A stretch of DNA of 64,000 nucleotides from Paenibacillus xylanivorans (lineage in GTDB: Bacteria; Bacillota; Bacilli; Paenibacillales; Paenibacillaceae), in the NCBI RefSeq assembly GCF_001280595.1, contig NZ_LITU01000083.1, positions 136,934 to 200,933 on the forward strand, read 5' to 3'. Below are positions 11,979-21,565 of the stretch, piece after piece. The notes below the pieces were generated by a model, which saw only the letters and a program-made list of their open reading frames with translations, searched no databases and was not told the origin of the DNA. The position numbers and the translations under genes are program-made. Every line of letters starts with the position of its first letter. Positions within the stretch are counted from its first letter, which is position 1.

Positions 11979-12194
11979 ATGCTGTATCCTTCTATTGATG
12001 AAATGATGAACAAAGTCGACAGCAAGTATTCTCTTGTTGTTGCCGCTTCCCGCCGGGCAAGACAGCTTCGTGAAGGTGAGAAAACGGATTTGAGAAATGC
12101 CAGATCCCATAAACAGGTTGGCGTTGCCCTTGAAGAAATTTATGGTGATCTGCTCGTTGTCATCAAAGGACAGGACGAAGAGGAAGAAGAGTAA
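11979..12194 (+). CDS. rpoZ: RNA polymerase omega subunit
   Basis: A 71-residue omega subunit with YPSIDEMMNKVDSKYSLVV, the AASRRARQL segment and KQVGVALEEIY. It binds the beta-prime C-terminus and stabilises RNA polymerase. AGAGGTG lies about 15 bases upstream of ATG 11979. A terminator follows within 60 bases. Confidence 0.95.
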   Translation: MLYPSIDEMMNKVDSKYSLVVAASRRARQLREGEKTDLRNARSHKQVGVALEEIYGDLLVVIKGQDEEEEE

Positions 12195-12243
12195 GCCGCC
12201 TGCGGCTGCTCTTCAACTGCATACGGCGCAAGCCGGATTTATT

Positions 12244-12270
12244 TGACAACCGCGAGGTTGTTATTTTTTT
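12244..12270 (+). terminator. Intrinsic terminator after rpoZ
   Basis: Stem ACAACC / GGTTGT with loop GCGA, then TATTTTTTT. A second GC-rich hairpin (GCCGCCTGCGGC) lies just upstream. Confidence 0.88.
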
Positions 12271-12293
12271 CTCTATTCATCCTTATAATTGCG

Positions 12294-12500
12294 TGTTCAA
12301 AAAGTCTGTTTTTCAGAACCGAGAAGATGGAATGAAGCTAGAAATGGAGTAGCGGAGCGTAGGGAAAACTACGTGAGCAACTACAATGTTTCCGAAGGAA
12401 ACATACTTCGAAAGCATATACTTAATTCGGCTGAATTTCATATTCGATGCTGATGATGCCGCTAGGCATGATTCGTAATCAAAAGCGGACTTTTTGAACA
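12294..12500. repeat. 207-bp interspersed element with inverted ends (family A)
   Basis: The element is bounded by TGTTCAAAAAGTC (12294-12306) and its exact reverse complement (12488-12500); similarity of the ends extends to about 20 bases with two mismatches. The interior has further hairpins, for example GTTTCCGAAGGAAAC and ATGATGCC..GGCATGAT. It contains no credible ORF. A miniature element with the same ends occurs at 28758-28793. It is probably a non-autonomous mobile or structural repeat. Confidence 0.7.
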
Positions 12501-12536
12501 ACCTCTATAAACGTCGTATATATCGGGGGGATAACC

Positions 12537-13772
12537 ATGTTGAACGGTAAAAAAATCGTGCTTGGTGTGACTGGCGGTATAGCCGCATACAAGGCGGCTA
12601 CATTATGCAGCAGGCTGGTGCAAAAAGGAGCGGACGTTCATGTCATTATGACGAATTCCGCCAAACAGTTTATTACCGAATTAACGCTGCAAACCTTGAC
12701 CCGAAATGTAGTATATAGTGATACATTTGATGAGCGGGAGCCTTCAGTGGTCTCGCATATCCATCTGGCCGATATGGCCGATCTTGTGTTAGTTGCTCCG
12801 GCAACAGCCAATGTGATTGCCAAAATGGCACATGGCATGGCAGATGATATGCTCTCAACAACCCTGCTCGCGACCACTGCTCCGGTGATGATTGCGCCAG
12901 CGATGAATGTACATATGTATGATCATCCGGCTGTACAGCATAATATGTGCCTGTTAACCGAGCGCGGAACCATGATGATTGAACCGGGTGAAGGACAACT
13001 GGCGTGTGGGTATGTGGGTAAAGGGCGTTTGGAAGAGCCGGAAACGATTGTCGATGTGGTTGAACGTTTTTTTGAACAGCAGGAGTCTGGAAAAAGGGAA
13101 CGTAATGAACAGCTTTCTTTGTTGAGTGGCAAGAAGGTTGTGGTCACTGCAGGAGGTACCATTGAACGCATCGATCCAGTTAGATATATTACCAATGATT
13201 CTTCTGGGAAAATGGGTTTTGCCATTGCAGCGGCAGCGCGTGATCTGGGAGCGGATGTGACCTTGGTTATGGGAAATACTCAAGTTCAGCCACCGGCCAA
13301 TGTACATGTGATTCCGGTAAAGTCAGCGCAGGATATGTATGATGCGGTAGCAGGTCAATGGGATGATGCAGATATCGTTGTTAAGGCCGCAGCTGTTGCG
13401 GATTATCGCCCCAAGGAAGTGTACACGGAGAAAATCAAGAAGAAAGGCGATACATTATCGCTTGAACTTGTTAAAAATATAGATATTCTTGAAACATTGG
13501 GCAAGCAGAAGAGCCATCAGTTTTTGATTGGTTTTGCTGCCGAGACGAATTCGATGGAAATGTATGCACGTGAGAAACTGGAACGGAAAAACTGTGATCT
13601 GATCGTAGCCAATGATGTCACCCAGGCGGGTGTCGGATTTGGAACAGATACCAACGCGGTGCACATCTATGACCGTGAAGGTTTGGTGGAAGAGCTTCAG
13701 GTGGTGGCCAAGGAAGAGGTCGCTCGCCGGTTGCTTTCGATTGCGGCGGAGCGCATTGCCGGGAGGAATTAA
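12537..13772 (+). CDS. coaBC: Bifunctional phosphopantothenoylcysteine decarboxylase / phosphopantothenate-cysteine ligase
   Basis: A 411-residue CoA biosynthesis enzyme. The N-terminal flavoprotein decarboxylase (residues 1 to about 180) shows GVTGGIAAYKA, the flavin-binding region LVLVAPATANVIAKMAHG and the PAMNVHMY motif. The C-terminal ligase (about 190-410) shows VVVTAGGTIERIDPVRYITN and KAAAVADYRP, with KIKKK nearby. A G-rich ribosome site (GGGGGG) is at about 12524. It ends one base before priA begins, so the two are co-transcribed. Confidence 0.95.
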   Translation: MLNGKKIVLGVTGGIAAYKAATLCSRLVQKGADVHVIMTNSAKQFITELTLQTLTRNVVYSDTFDEREPSVVSHIHLADMADLVLVAPATANVIAKMAHGMADDMLSTTLLATTAPVMIAPAMNVHMYDHPAVQHNMCLLTERGTMMIEPGEGQLACGYVGKGRLEEPETIVDVVERFFEQQESGKRERNEQLSLLSGKKVVVTAGGTIERIDPVRYITNDSSGKMGFAIAAAARDLGADVTLVMGNTQVQPPANVHVIPVKSAQDMYDAVAGQWDDADIVVKAAAVADYRPKEVYTEKIKKKGDTLSLELVKNIDILETLGKQKSHQFLIGFAAETNSMEMYAREKLERKNCDLIVANDVTQAGVGFGTDTNAVHIYDREGLVEELQVVAKEEVARRLLSIAAERIAGRN

Positions 13773-13773
13773 T

Positions 13774-16323
13774 ATGGAGATCGCCAAAGTTATTGTCGAT
13801 GTTCCTGTGAAGCAGACAGACCGTCCTTTTGATTATCTGGTGCCGGAATCCATGCGTGAATGGATTGAGATCGGCAGCAGGGTAGGTGTGCCTTTTGGTC
13901 ATCGGACGGTGCAGGGGTTTGTCATTGATCTGGTACCTCGCACGGGTACGGAGTCTTTCAAGCTCAAACCGATTCAGGAGCTGTTGGATATCGTTCCCCC
14001 GTTGTCTGAAGATTTGGTGGAATTGGCCGAATGGATGAGTGAGCGTTATGCCAGCAACCGGATTATGTCTTTGCAGGTGATGGTGCCGACCGCGCTGAAA
14101 GGCAAAGCGGAACGGTATATTTCGCTTGGAGATGCCCTTGACGGACAAAAGGCTGCTTCGGACTCTGGTGAAGAAGTCCTTTTTGTTTGGGGAGAGGAAT
14201 CGACATCAGAGAAAGTACAGCAAGATATTATTCGTTTTGTGAAGAGTCGTGGGCAGGTTCCCTTACAACAACTGAGTCGCAAGTATCCCAATCATGCTGC
14301 ACTGATCAAGAAGTTGTTGCTCGGCGGTGTCCTGCTGGAAAGCCAGGCGATCAAGGACAAGCTGAATAAAAAAACGATGAAGTCCATTGATCTGGCTGTG
14401 GATGTGGCAGCTGCGGAAGAGGCATTAACTTCGTTTCCTGCAAAGGCGCAACGGCAGAAGGAAGTTCTTGCTTTTTTGCTGGAGATGAAAGAACTGTTGC
14501 CCATGGCGATGAAAGAACTACTGTCCACACTGCAGGTATCAGCGGCTACAGTCAAAGGACTGGAGGAGAAAGGGCTGGTTGTAACGGAGGACGTCGAAGT
14601 CTTTCGTGATCCCTATCAGGGCCGTAAGTTCCGTGCGACCGAGCCACTGAATCTGACCGATGAGCAGCAGCATGTGTATAACAATATCAATGGTCGATTG
14701 CAGGAGAGACGCCACGGCGTCTTTTTGCTTCATGGTGTAACAGGCAGCGGCAAGACGGAAGTATACCTTCAGACCATTCAACGCTGTATTGAACAGGATC
14801 GACAGGCGATTGTGCTTGTACCTGAAATTGCACTGACACCGCAGATGGTTGAGCGTTTCAAGGGACGCTTTGGCGATCAGGTTGCTGTGATGCATAGTCG
14901 TCTGTCTGGTGGAGAGCGTTATGATGAGTGGCGGAAAATCCGGGAAGGTCAAGTGAAGGTCGCCATTGGCGCCCGGTCAGCCGTTTTTGCTCCGTTCAGT
15001 CGTCTTGGCCTGATCATTATGGACGAGGAGCATGAGACTTCATATAAACAGGAAGAAACCCCGAAATATCATGCCCGTGATGTTGCGGTAAAAAGAGCAC
15101 AGCAGCACCAGGCGGTCGTTGTCCTTGGTTCGGCGACACCATCGCTGGAAAGTTACTATGCTGCACGTTCACAGAGTAATGATGAATTTGCACCACTTTT
15201 ACTGGAGATGCCTACCCGCGCACTGGGGAATAAGCTGCCAGAGGTGCGGATTGTTGATATGCGCGAAGAGCTGAAGGATGGAAATCGCTCGATGTTCAGC
15301 CGTGCATTGCATAAAGGGTTGGAGGAACGGCTGGAACGCGGGGAACAGACAGTGCTTCTGCTGAATCGACGCGGATATTCCACCTTTGTGATGTGTCGCA
15401 GTTGTGGATACGTAGCAGGCTGTCCCGAGTGTGATATTTCACTAACCTATCATCAGCGCTCCAACAATCTTCGTTGTCACTATTGTGGATATGCGGAAGC
15501 AGCACCGGAAGTGTGCCCTGATTGTGGTAGTGAGCATATTCGATATTTCGGTACGGGTACACAGCGGGTAGAGGAAGAGTTGGCCAAGCTGTTCCCCGGT
15601 ATTCGCGTCATTCGGATGGACGTGGATACAACGAGCGAAAAAGGGTCCCATGAGAAGCTATTGAAGCAGTTTCGCGAGAAAAAGGCAGATGTATTGCTGG
15701 GTACCCAGATGGTTGCCAAAGGACTTGATTTTCCTGATGTCACCCTGGTTGGTGTAATAACAGCAGACTCGGCACTCAATTTGCCCGATTTCCGGGCTGC
15801 CGAAAAAACATTTCAGCTGCTCACTCAAGTGGCGGGCCGTGCAGGTCGACATCAACTGCCGGGCGAGGTGTTTGTCCAGTCCTATACACCAGAGCACTAT
15901 TCGATTGGGCATGCAAGCCAGCATGACTATGTTTCGTTTGTCCGTGAGGAATTATTGCATCGGCGCAATTTGCAGTACCCGCCATACTGTCGTCTGATTC
16001 TGGTGACGTTCTCGCATGAGCAGCTTCCGGTACTGATCCGGCTGGCTGAGAACTACACACGAATATTGAAAGAACAGGCGAATGCGGCTGGCTGGTTGGG
16101 AAGTCTGGATCGTTTCAGCAATGACGCCTTTGACGTGCTTGGTCCGGTAGCATCGCCCATTCCTCGGATCAAGAATAGATACCGATTCCAATGTATGATA
16201 AAATGGCGGGGGGATGTCGACGCCATTGGACTGGCGCTCGCGACGGCCCGGCGCATGGACGACGATGTTCAGGCGCAGAAGCTGCAAATTAGTCTGGATG
16301 TAGACCCGCAAATGTTAATGTAA
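13774..16323 (+). CDS. priA: Primosomal protein N' (replication restart helicase PriA)
   Basis: An 849-residue protein. An N-terminal 3'-DNA-binding domain (VIVDVPVKQTDRPFDYLVP) is followed by a superfamily 2 helicase core with Walker A GVTGSGKTEVYLQ and the DEEH box IIMDEEHETSYKQEE. The zinc-binding insert contains CRSCGYVAGCPECD and CHYCG..CPDCG. The C-terminal helicase motif includes QVAGRAGRH. It reloads the replisome at stalled forks. ATG 13774 has GGGAGGAA at about 13761-13768; the longer frame inside coaBC has no homology. A hairpin (GCATTTT / AAAATGC, 16324-16342) directly follows the stop. Confidence 0.95.
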   Translation: MEIAKVIVDVPVKQTDRPFDYLVPESMREWIEIGSRVGVPFGHRTVQGFVIDLVPRTGTESFKLKPIQELLDIVPPLSEDLVELAEWMSERYASNRIMSLQVMVPTALKGKAERYISLGDALDGQKAASDSGEEVLFVWGEESTSEKVQQDIIRFVKSRGQVPLQQLSRKYPNHAALIKKLLLGGVLLESQAIKDKLNKKTMKSIDLAVDVAAAEEALTSFPAKAQRQKEVLAFLLEMKELLPMAMKELLSTLQVSAATVKGLEEKGLVVTEDVEVFRDPYQGRKFRATEPLNLTDEQQHVYNNINGRLQERRHGVFLLHGVTGSGKTEVYLQTIQRCIEQDRQAIVLVPEIALTPQMVERFKGRFGDQVAVMHSRLSGGERYDEWRKIREGQVKVAIGARSAVFAPFSRLGLIIMDEEHETSYKQEETPKYHARDVAVKRAQQHQAVVVLGSATPSLESYYAARSQSNDEFAPLLLEMPTRALGNKLPEVRIVDMREELKDGNRSMFSRALHKGLEERLERGEQTVLLLNRRGYSTFVMCRSCGYVAGCPECDISLTYHQRSNNLRCHYCGYAEAAPEVCPDCGSEHIRYFGTGTQRVEEELAKLFPGIRVIRMDVDTTSEKGSHEKLLKQFREKKADVLLGTQMVAKGLDFPDVTLVGVITADSALNLPDFRAAEKTFQLLTQVAGRAGRHQLPGEVFVQSYTPEHYSIGHASQHDYVSFVREELLHRRNLQYPPYCRLILVTFSHEQLPVLIRLAENYTRILKEQANAAGWLGSLDRFSNDAFDVLGPVASPIPRIKNRYRFQCMIKWRGDVDAIGLALATARRMDDDVQAQKLQISLDVDPQMLM

Positions 16324-16508
16324 GCATTTTGTAGTAAAATGCGGATGCAAACAAGCGGTATAAACATAGATTAAAAACAACATGAATGATGGCTCGATTT
16401 TAAAATCAGTTTTTGATACCTGCTACATAGCAGAAAATCAGTACTTATTTTTGAAACATGAGCCTGATGTCCTGAAATTATGATGAGGATTAGGAAGGTG
16501 CTTACAAC

Positions 16509-16997
16509 ATGTCGATTCGTATTATCGTGAAAGAACCGGATGAGGTGCTTCACAAAAGAGCTAAAGAAGTAACCAAAGTTACACCGAATGTACAGAAACT
16601 GCTGGATGATATGGCAGATACAATGTATGACGCAGAAGGCGTAGGTCTTGCTGCACCACAGGTTGGTATTTTGAAGCGCCTCATTGTGATTGATTGCGGA
16701 GACGAGCAGGGCCTGATCAAGATGATCAATCCGGAAATCATTTCGAGCGAGGGAGAGCAATTTGGACCCGAAGGCTGCTTGAGTATCCCTGGCATTAACG
16801 GTGATGTGCGTCGTTTTGAGACGGTTACCGTAAAGGGACTGGACCGTGAAGGCAAAGAACTGATTATTACGGGAAGTGGCTTGTTGTCTCGTGCTTTCCA
16901 GCATGAAATTGACCATTTGGATGGCGTACTCTTTACGGATATTGCTGAAAAGGTGTACGAAATTGCAGCCGATCAAACCGGGCCGCGTCGTAACTAA
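16509..16997 (+). CDS. def: Peptide deformylase
   Basis: A 162-residue metallohydrolase removing the N-formyl group from nascent proteins. All three motifs are present: GVGLAAPQVG, EGCLS and QHEIDHLDG (HExxH). The ribosome site is AGGAAGGTG, about 8 bases before ATG. Followed at once by fmt, its pathway partner. Confidence 0.96.
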   Translation: MSIRIIVKEPDEVLHKRAKEVTKVTPNVQKLLDDMADTMYDAEGVGLAAPQVGILKRLIVIDCGDEQGLIKMINPEIISSEGEQFGPEGCLSIPGINGDVRRFETVTVKGLDREGKELIITGSGLLSRAFQHEIDHLDGVLFTDIAEKVYEIAADQTGPRRN

Positions 16998-17009
16998 GGA
17001 GTGATTGAT

Positions 17010-17963
17010 TTGAATATTGTTTTTATGGGAACGCCTGAATTTGCAGTTCCGTCTCTCGACATGCTTATCGCCGAGGGATATAACGTGGTTGGTGTAGTGA
17101 CACAGCCAGATAAACCACAGGGCCGCAAAAAGGTGCTTACGCCAACACCAGTCAAGGCTGCGGCAGAACGCCACGGTCTGCCTGTATTTCAACCAGTGAA
17201 ACTGCGTGCTCCAGAAGCTGTGGCCCGATTGGCTGAATGGAAACCGGATCTGATTGTGACTGCGGCTTTTGGGCAGATTCTGCCCAAAGCTGTGCTGGAT
17301 ATGCCCGTTCGTGGTTGTGTGAACGTGCATGGTTCTCTTTTGCCCAAATATCGCGGTGGTGCCCCGATTCAACGTTCCATTATTAATGGAGAATCGGTGA
17401 CGGGAGTTACTCTGATGTTCATGGCGGAGGGCTTGGATACAGGGGATATGATCTCACGTGTGGAAGTGGCGATTACGGATGAAGATACATCAGGGTCCAT
17501 GTTTGTAAAGCTCAGTGAAGCAGGCTCTAAATTGCTTCAGGAAGAAATGCCGCGGTTGGTTGCAGGCGAAACGACGGCTGTCCCTCAGGATGAAGCCGAG
17601 GCTTCGTATGCTCGCAATTTGACTCGGGATGACGAGAAGATGGATTGGAATCGAACGTCGCGTGAGTTGTTCAATCATATTCGCGGTCTTGTGCCGTTCT
17701 CGGGTGCATTTACGATGTGGGATGATCAAGTCTTCAAGGTCTGGGCAGCAGCAAATCCGGAGCAGGCGGATGTACTCGCGTCTTCGGATGCTGGACAAGC
17801 CGAGCCGGGAACGGTATTGCAATTGGGCAAGAACGGCATTGAAGTTCGCACGGGTGACGGTTCTCTGTGGCTTACTGAGGTCCAACCCGCGGGCAAAAAA
17901 GTAATGCAAGCCGCTGATTTCGCCCGTGGCGGAACCCTGAAACCGGGAATGGTGCTGCAATGA
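17010..17963 (+). CDS. fmt: Methionyl-tRNA formyltransferase
   Basis: A 317-residue enzyme that formylates initiator Met-tRNA. Seen: NIVFMGTPEFAVPSL at the N-terminus; the catalytic region NVHGSLLPKYRGGAPIQ (Asn and His of the active site); and a C-terminal OB-like domain. The start is a TTG at 17010 with TAAGGAG at 16995-17001, 8 bases away; the GTG at 17001 overlaps that ribosome site. It overlaps rsmB by four bases (ATGA). Confidence 0.95.
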   Translation: MNIVFMGTPEFAVPSLDMLIAEGYNVVGVVTQPDKPQGRKKVLTPTPVKAAAERHGLPVFQPVKLRAPEAVARLAEWKPDLIVTAAFGQILPKAVLDMPVRGCVNVHGSLLPKYRGGAPIQRSIINGESVTGVTLMFMAEGLDTGDMISRVEVAITDEDTSGSMFVKLSEAGSKLLQEEMPRLVAGETTAVPQDEAEASYARNLTRDDEKMDWNRTSRELFNHIRGLVPFSGAFTMWDDQVFKVWAAANPEQADVLASSDAGQAEPGTVLQLGKNGIEVRTGDGSLWLTEVQPAGKKVMQAADFARGGTLKPGMVLQ

Positions 17964-19486
17964 GCGGAAATACACCGGGCCGCCCGTCAGGAAATGGTCA
18001 TAAAGTCGCAGGAAATGCGTCCGGGCGCGGAGGAAGCCAGGGTCGTCCGAACTCCGGGAAATCTGGTGGTACAGGGAATAGATCTGTATCCCAGTCTGCC
18101 GCTAATAATGCATCACGCTCCCAACGGCCCAAAACATCAGCTCGTGCACTCGCTGTAAAGGTGCTCAGCGCCGTCGAGCAAGAGGGGGCTTACAGCAACC
18201 TTGAGCTGAACCGGCGTTTGAAGGAAGCTGAGCTTAGTTCGGCAGATGCTGGACTGGCTACAGAGTTGGTCTATGGTACGATCGCGCGACGGAATACCCT
18301 TGATTATTTCCTGGAACGTTATGTGGCCAAAGGTGTATCCAAGCTGCAACCGTGGGTGCGCAACCTGCTGCGCATCAGCGTGTACCAGATGTTATATCTG
18401 GATCGTATTCCGGAACACGCGGTGGTGAGTGAAGCTGTCAATTTGGCTAAGAAATTGGGACATCAGGGCATCTCCGGTATGGTGAATGGCGTTCTGCGGA
18501 ACATGATTCGCAATCGTGATGAGCTGAACATTCCCGAACATCTACCTGCTGCTGCACGTATCTCACTGGAGCATTCTCACCCGCTATGGATGGTCGAACG
18601 CTGGATCAGCCAATATGGTGAAGAGACAGCGGAAGCGATCTGTCGTACAAATAATGAACCGCCTGCGGTTAGTGTTCGTGTTAACACGACAATGACTACA
18701 CGTGAGAAACTGATACAAGAGATGGAGAGTACTGGGGCGATCGTAGAACCTTCCCGGCTTAGTCCGGACGGTATTCTCGTTCGAAGTGGTGGCAATATGG
18801 CACTTACGTCCTGGTATCGGGATGGCCTGCTGTCCGTTCAAGATGAAAGTTCCATGCTTGTAGCCGATGCCGTTGGACCTGAAGAAGGTCAAACCGTACT
18901 GGACTGCTGTGCAGCCCCAGGCGGAAAGACAGCCCATATGGCGGAGAAAATGCAGGACCGTGGACGGATTGTGGCCAATGATGTACATGCCCATAAACGT
19001 CAGTTGATTATGGATCAGGCAGATCGTCTGGGACTCAGCTGCATCAATGCTGTGACAGGTGATGCCCTTGATTTGGATGAGCGTTATCCAGAGGCATCGT
19101 TTGACCGCATCCTGCTGGATGCGCCGTGTTCCGGTCTGGGGGTTATTCGCCGCAAGCCGGATGTCAAATGGACCAAAACTCCGGAAGACATCCAGGATAT
19201 CTCCAATCTGCAACGTGAACTGCTGGATCGGGTTGCACCGCTATTAAAGCCAGGTGGTATTCTGGTGTATAGCACGTGTACAATCGAGCCTGCGGAGAAC
19301 GAGCATATGGTCGCTGACTTTTTGGATCGGCATCCGGAATACAAGGCGGCTGAAGAGTCTGTGTCTGTCTGGTCCGGTCTGGAAACTGCCGAGTGTAAGG
19401 TTGTGAACGGTGGTGTGCAGATCCTGCCACAGTACGCTCACAGTGACGGTTTTTTCATTGCCAGGTTGACAAGGATAGCGGATTAA
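17960..19486 (+). CDS. rsmB: 16S rRNA (cytosine-967-C5)-methyltransferase
   Basis: A 508-residue protein. Residues 1 to about 58 are a Gly/Ser/Asn/Arg-rich low-complexity tail not found in the ~447-residue Bacillus enzyme. Then comes a NusB-like RNA-binding domain (ARALAVKVLSAVEQEGAYSN onward) and a Rossmann methyltransferase with the SAM site CCAAPGGKTAHMAEKM and the two catalytic cysteines in DAPCSGLG and YSTCTIEP. The ATG overlaps the fmt stop, supporting translation of the tail by coupling. It ends at a terminator. Confidence 0.94.
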   Translation: MSGNTPGRPSGNGHKVAGNASGRGGSQGRPNSGKSGGTGNRSVSQSAANNASRSQRPKTSARALAVKVLSAVEQEGAYSNLELNRRLKEAELSSADAGLATELVYGTIARRNTLDYFLERYVAKGVSKLQPWVRNLLRISVYQMLYLDRIPEHAVVSEAVNLAKKLGHQGISGMVNGVLRNMIRNRDELNIPEHLPAAARISLEHSHPLWMVERWISQYGEETAEAICRTNNEPPAVSVRVNTTMTTREKLIQEMESTGAIVEPSRLSPDGILVRSGGNMALTSWYRDGLLSVQDESSMLVADAVGPEEGQTVLDCCAAPGGKTAHMAEKMQDRGRIVANDVHAHKRQLIMDQADRLGLSCINAVTGDALDLDERYPEASFDRILLDAPCSGLGVIRRKPDVKWTKTPEDIQDISNLQRELLDRVAPLLKPGGILVYSTCTIEPAENEHMVADFLDRHPEYKAAEESVSVWSGLETAECKVVNGGVQILPQYAHSDGFFIARLTRIAD

Positions 19487-19512
19487 CAGTTTAATAGAGC
19501 ACTGAAGGATAG

Positions 19513-19542
19513 CCGCCGAGGGGAACTTCGGCGGATTTCTTT
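19513..19542 (+). terminator. Intrinsic terminator after rsmB
   Basis: Stem CCGCCGA / TCGGCGG followed by ATTTCTTT. It ends the priA/def-fmt-rsmB transcription unit. Confidence 0.75.
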
Positions 19543-19606
19543 GTGATAAGACAGACGGATAATCATCAGTGAAAAGTGATGATAGGGTGCGATGTAGGCA
19601 TTGAGG

Positions 19607-19615
19607 TGTTATAAT
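19607..19615 (+). promoter_or_regulatory. Extended -10 promoter of the rlmN-prpC-prkC-rsgA-rpe operon
   Basis: TG-N-TATAAT, a perfect extended -10 element, lies 66 bases before the first possible rlmN start and after the rsmB terminator. The -35 region is poor, as is common for extended -10 promoters. Confidence 0.55.
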
Positions 19616-19740
19616 GCATGAAGTAAAGGCATCAAGGGTATACATGGATGTAAAGTGGTCTTTGTGATAGAATAGGACGAATGGAACGAAAAAAAGGAAG
19701 CCAAACGAAAAGAAAAGAAGGAATAGGTGTTGACAACAAA

Positions 19741-20781
19741 ATGAAACCTTTTATATATGATTATTCCCTGGAGGAGCTGCAACAGTGGGCTATTGAGAAC
19801 GGGGAACCGGCTTTTCGCGGTGGCCAGATTTTCGACTGGATTTATGTGAAACGTGTGAATGATTTCAGTGAAATGACGAACCTGTCCAAAGCGTTGCGTG
19901 AAAAGCTGACTGAACAATTTGAATTTGTTACACTTACTGAAATTACGAAGTTTGAATCCAAGGATGGAACAGTGAAATTCCTGTTTGGTCTGCATGATGA
20001 TCATGCGATCGAAACAGTTATTATGAAGCACAACTATGGTAACAGCATCTGTGTAACGACACAGGTTGGATGCCGGATTGGCTGTACGTTCTGTGCATCC
20101 ACGCTGGGCGGACTCAAGCGTAACCTTACAGCTGGCGAAATTGTCGCTCAGGTTGTGCAAGCCCAGAAAATTCTGGATGAACGCGGTGAACGGGTCAGCA
20201 GCATCGTGATCATGGGTTCAGGTGAGCCTTTTGAGAACTATGAAGCAACGATGACGTTCCTGCGTATCATGATTCACGAAAAAGGGCTGAATATCGGTCA
20301 GCGCCATATCACAGTGTCCACAAGCGGAATCGTACCAAACATCTACAAGTTTGCAGATGAAGATACGCAGATTAACCTAGCGATCTCCATCCATGCGCCA
20401 AATGATACATTGCGTTCCAAATTGATGCCGGTAAACCGCCGTTTTCCTTTTGAGGATGTAATGGAGTCGTTGCGTTATTATTTGGCCAAAACGGGTCGCA
20501 GAATTACGTTTGAGTACGCACTTATCGGCGGTGTGAATGATCAGCCGGAACATGCGGCAGAATTGGCAGGCGTGCTTAAGAACATGCTGTGTCACGTAAA
20601 CCTGATTCCGGTCAACCATGTACCTGAGCGCAAGTACGTAAGAACATCCAGAAGCGATATTTTCAATTTTCAGAAGATTCTCTCGGAGCAGGGTGTTAAT
20701 GTAACCATTCGTCGTGAACAGGGACATGATATTGCTGCCGCTTGCGGTCAGCTTCGTGCAAAGCATATGGAGTTGAGGTGA
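19741..20781 (+). CDS. rlmN: Dual-specificity 23S rRNA (A2503) / tRNA (A37) C2-methyltransferase, radical SAM
   Basis: A 346-residue radical SAM methyltransferase. The cluster motif CRIGCTFCAS (CxxxCxxC) is preceded by NSICVTTQVG, with later motifs GSGEPFENYE, AISIHAPND and a C-terminal cysteine in AAACGQLR. Methylation uses two SAM molecules and an enzyme cysteine. ATG 19741 is preferred because similarity to the family begins at KPFIYDYSLEEL. An in-frame ATG at 19681 with a weak AGGA site would add a basic 20-residue tail and cannot be excluded. It is the first gene of an operon continuing to rpe. Confidence 0.94.
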   Translation: MKPFIYDYSLEELQQWAIENGEPAFRGGQIFDWIYVKRVNDFSEMTNLSKALREKLTEQFEFVTLTEITKFESKDGTVKFLFGLHDDHAIETVIMKHNYGNSICVTTQVGCRIGCTFCASTLGGLKRNLTAGEIVAQVVQAQKILDERGERVSSIVIMGSGEPFENYEATMTFLRIMIHEKGLNIGQRHITVSTSGIVPNIYKFADEDTQINLAISIHAPNDTLRSKLMPVNRRFPFEDVMESLRYYLAKTGRRITFEYALIGGVNDQPEHAAELAGVLKNMLCHVNLIPVNHVPERKYVRTSRSDIFNFQKILSEQGVNVTIRREQGHDIAAACGQLRAKHMELR

Positions 20782-20788
20782 GAACGTT

Positions 20789-21565
20789 TTGATCAAAACA
20801 GTTCATGTGAGCCATATCGGACGGGTGCGTTCGGTGAATGAAGATTCAGCCTGGATTCGAAATCTCGATACAGGTTATATTCTGGGTATTGTTGCCGATG
20901 GTATGGGCGGTCATCTTGCAGGAGATACGGCCAGCCGCCTGGCGGTAGAGACGTTGGTGCAAGATCTGGGGACACTTGAGCCAGGTCTTTCACATGCGTC
21001 TTTGTCAGCCGCATTGAGCGATGCTATTTTGCATGCCAACGAAGTGATCTTCCGCACCGCATCTACCGATGATAATTACCATAACATGGGGACCACCGTG
21101 GTTGCGGCATTGTTGAATGATACGGAAGGTGTTATTGGTCACATCGGTGACAGCAGGGCATACAAAATTGCAAACAAACATGTGATCCAGTTGACTGAGG
21201 ACCATACACTGGTGAATGAATTGTTCAAAAATGGTCAGATCAGCAAAGAAGATGTCTCTCATCATCCGCGTCGCAACGTACTCACACGTGCACTTGGGAC
21301 AGATGCTGAAGTGAAGGTGGATCTGGATACCGTCAAGCTGGAAGAAGGCGAAGTTCTTCTCCTGTGCAGCGACGGGCTTAGTAATCTGGTCAGCAATGAG
21401 CAGATCATTCAGGTCGCAGGTAATCTGGAACTAGCGTTGGAAGATCGAGCTGATCGTTTACTTCAGTTGGCTTTGCTTGCGGGTGGAGATGACAATATCA
21501 CGATAGCATTGTTTGAACTGCAAAAGGAAGGTTCCGTGATATCGGAAACGGGGTGTGAGTCATGA
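20789..21565 (+). CDS. prpC: PP2C-family Ser/Thr protein phosphatase
   Basis: A 258-residue PPM phosphatase. Metal-site motifs: VRSVNEDSAW near residue 11, VADGMGGHLAGD, GHIGDSRAY, CSDGLSNLV and GGDDNITIALF. It removes phosphate from targets of PrkC, with which it overlaps by four bases. The start is a TTG at 20789 with AGGTGAG about 7 bases upstream; that site overlaps the rlmN stop. Confidence 0.94.
   Translation: MIKTVHVSHIGRVRSVNEDSAWIRNLDTGYILGIVADGMGGHLAGDTASRLAVETLVQDLGTLEPGLSHASLSAALSDAILHANEVIFRTASTDDNYHNMGTTVVAALLNDTEGVIGHIGDSRAYKIANKHVIQLTEDHTLVNELFKNGQISKEDVSHHPRRNVLTRALGTDAEVKVDLDTVKLEEGEVLLLCSDGLSNLVSNEQIIQVAGNLELALEDRADRLLQLALLAGGDDNITIALFELQKEGSVISETGCES

Noticed and set aside
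16371..17372. 333-codon open frame on the minus strand opposite def and fmt
   Set aside because: It is antisense to two certain genes, has His/Asn/Phe-rich shadow composition and no ribosome site; it is a by-product of codon bias.
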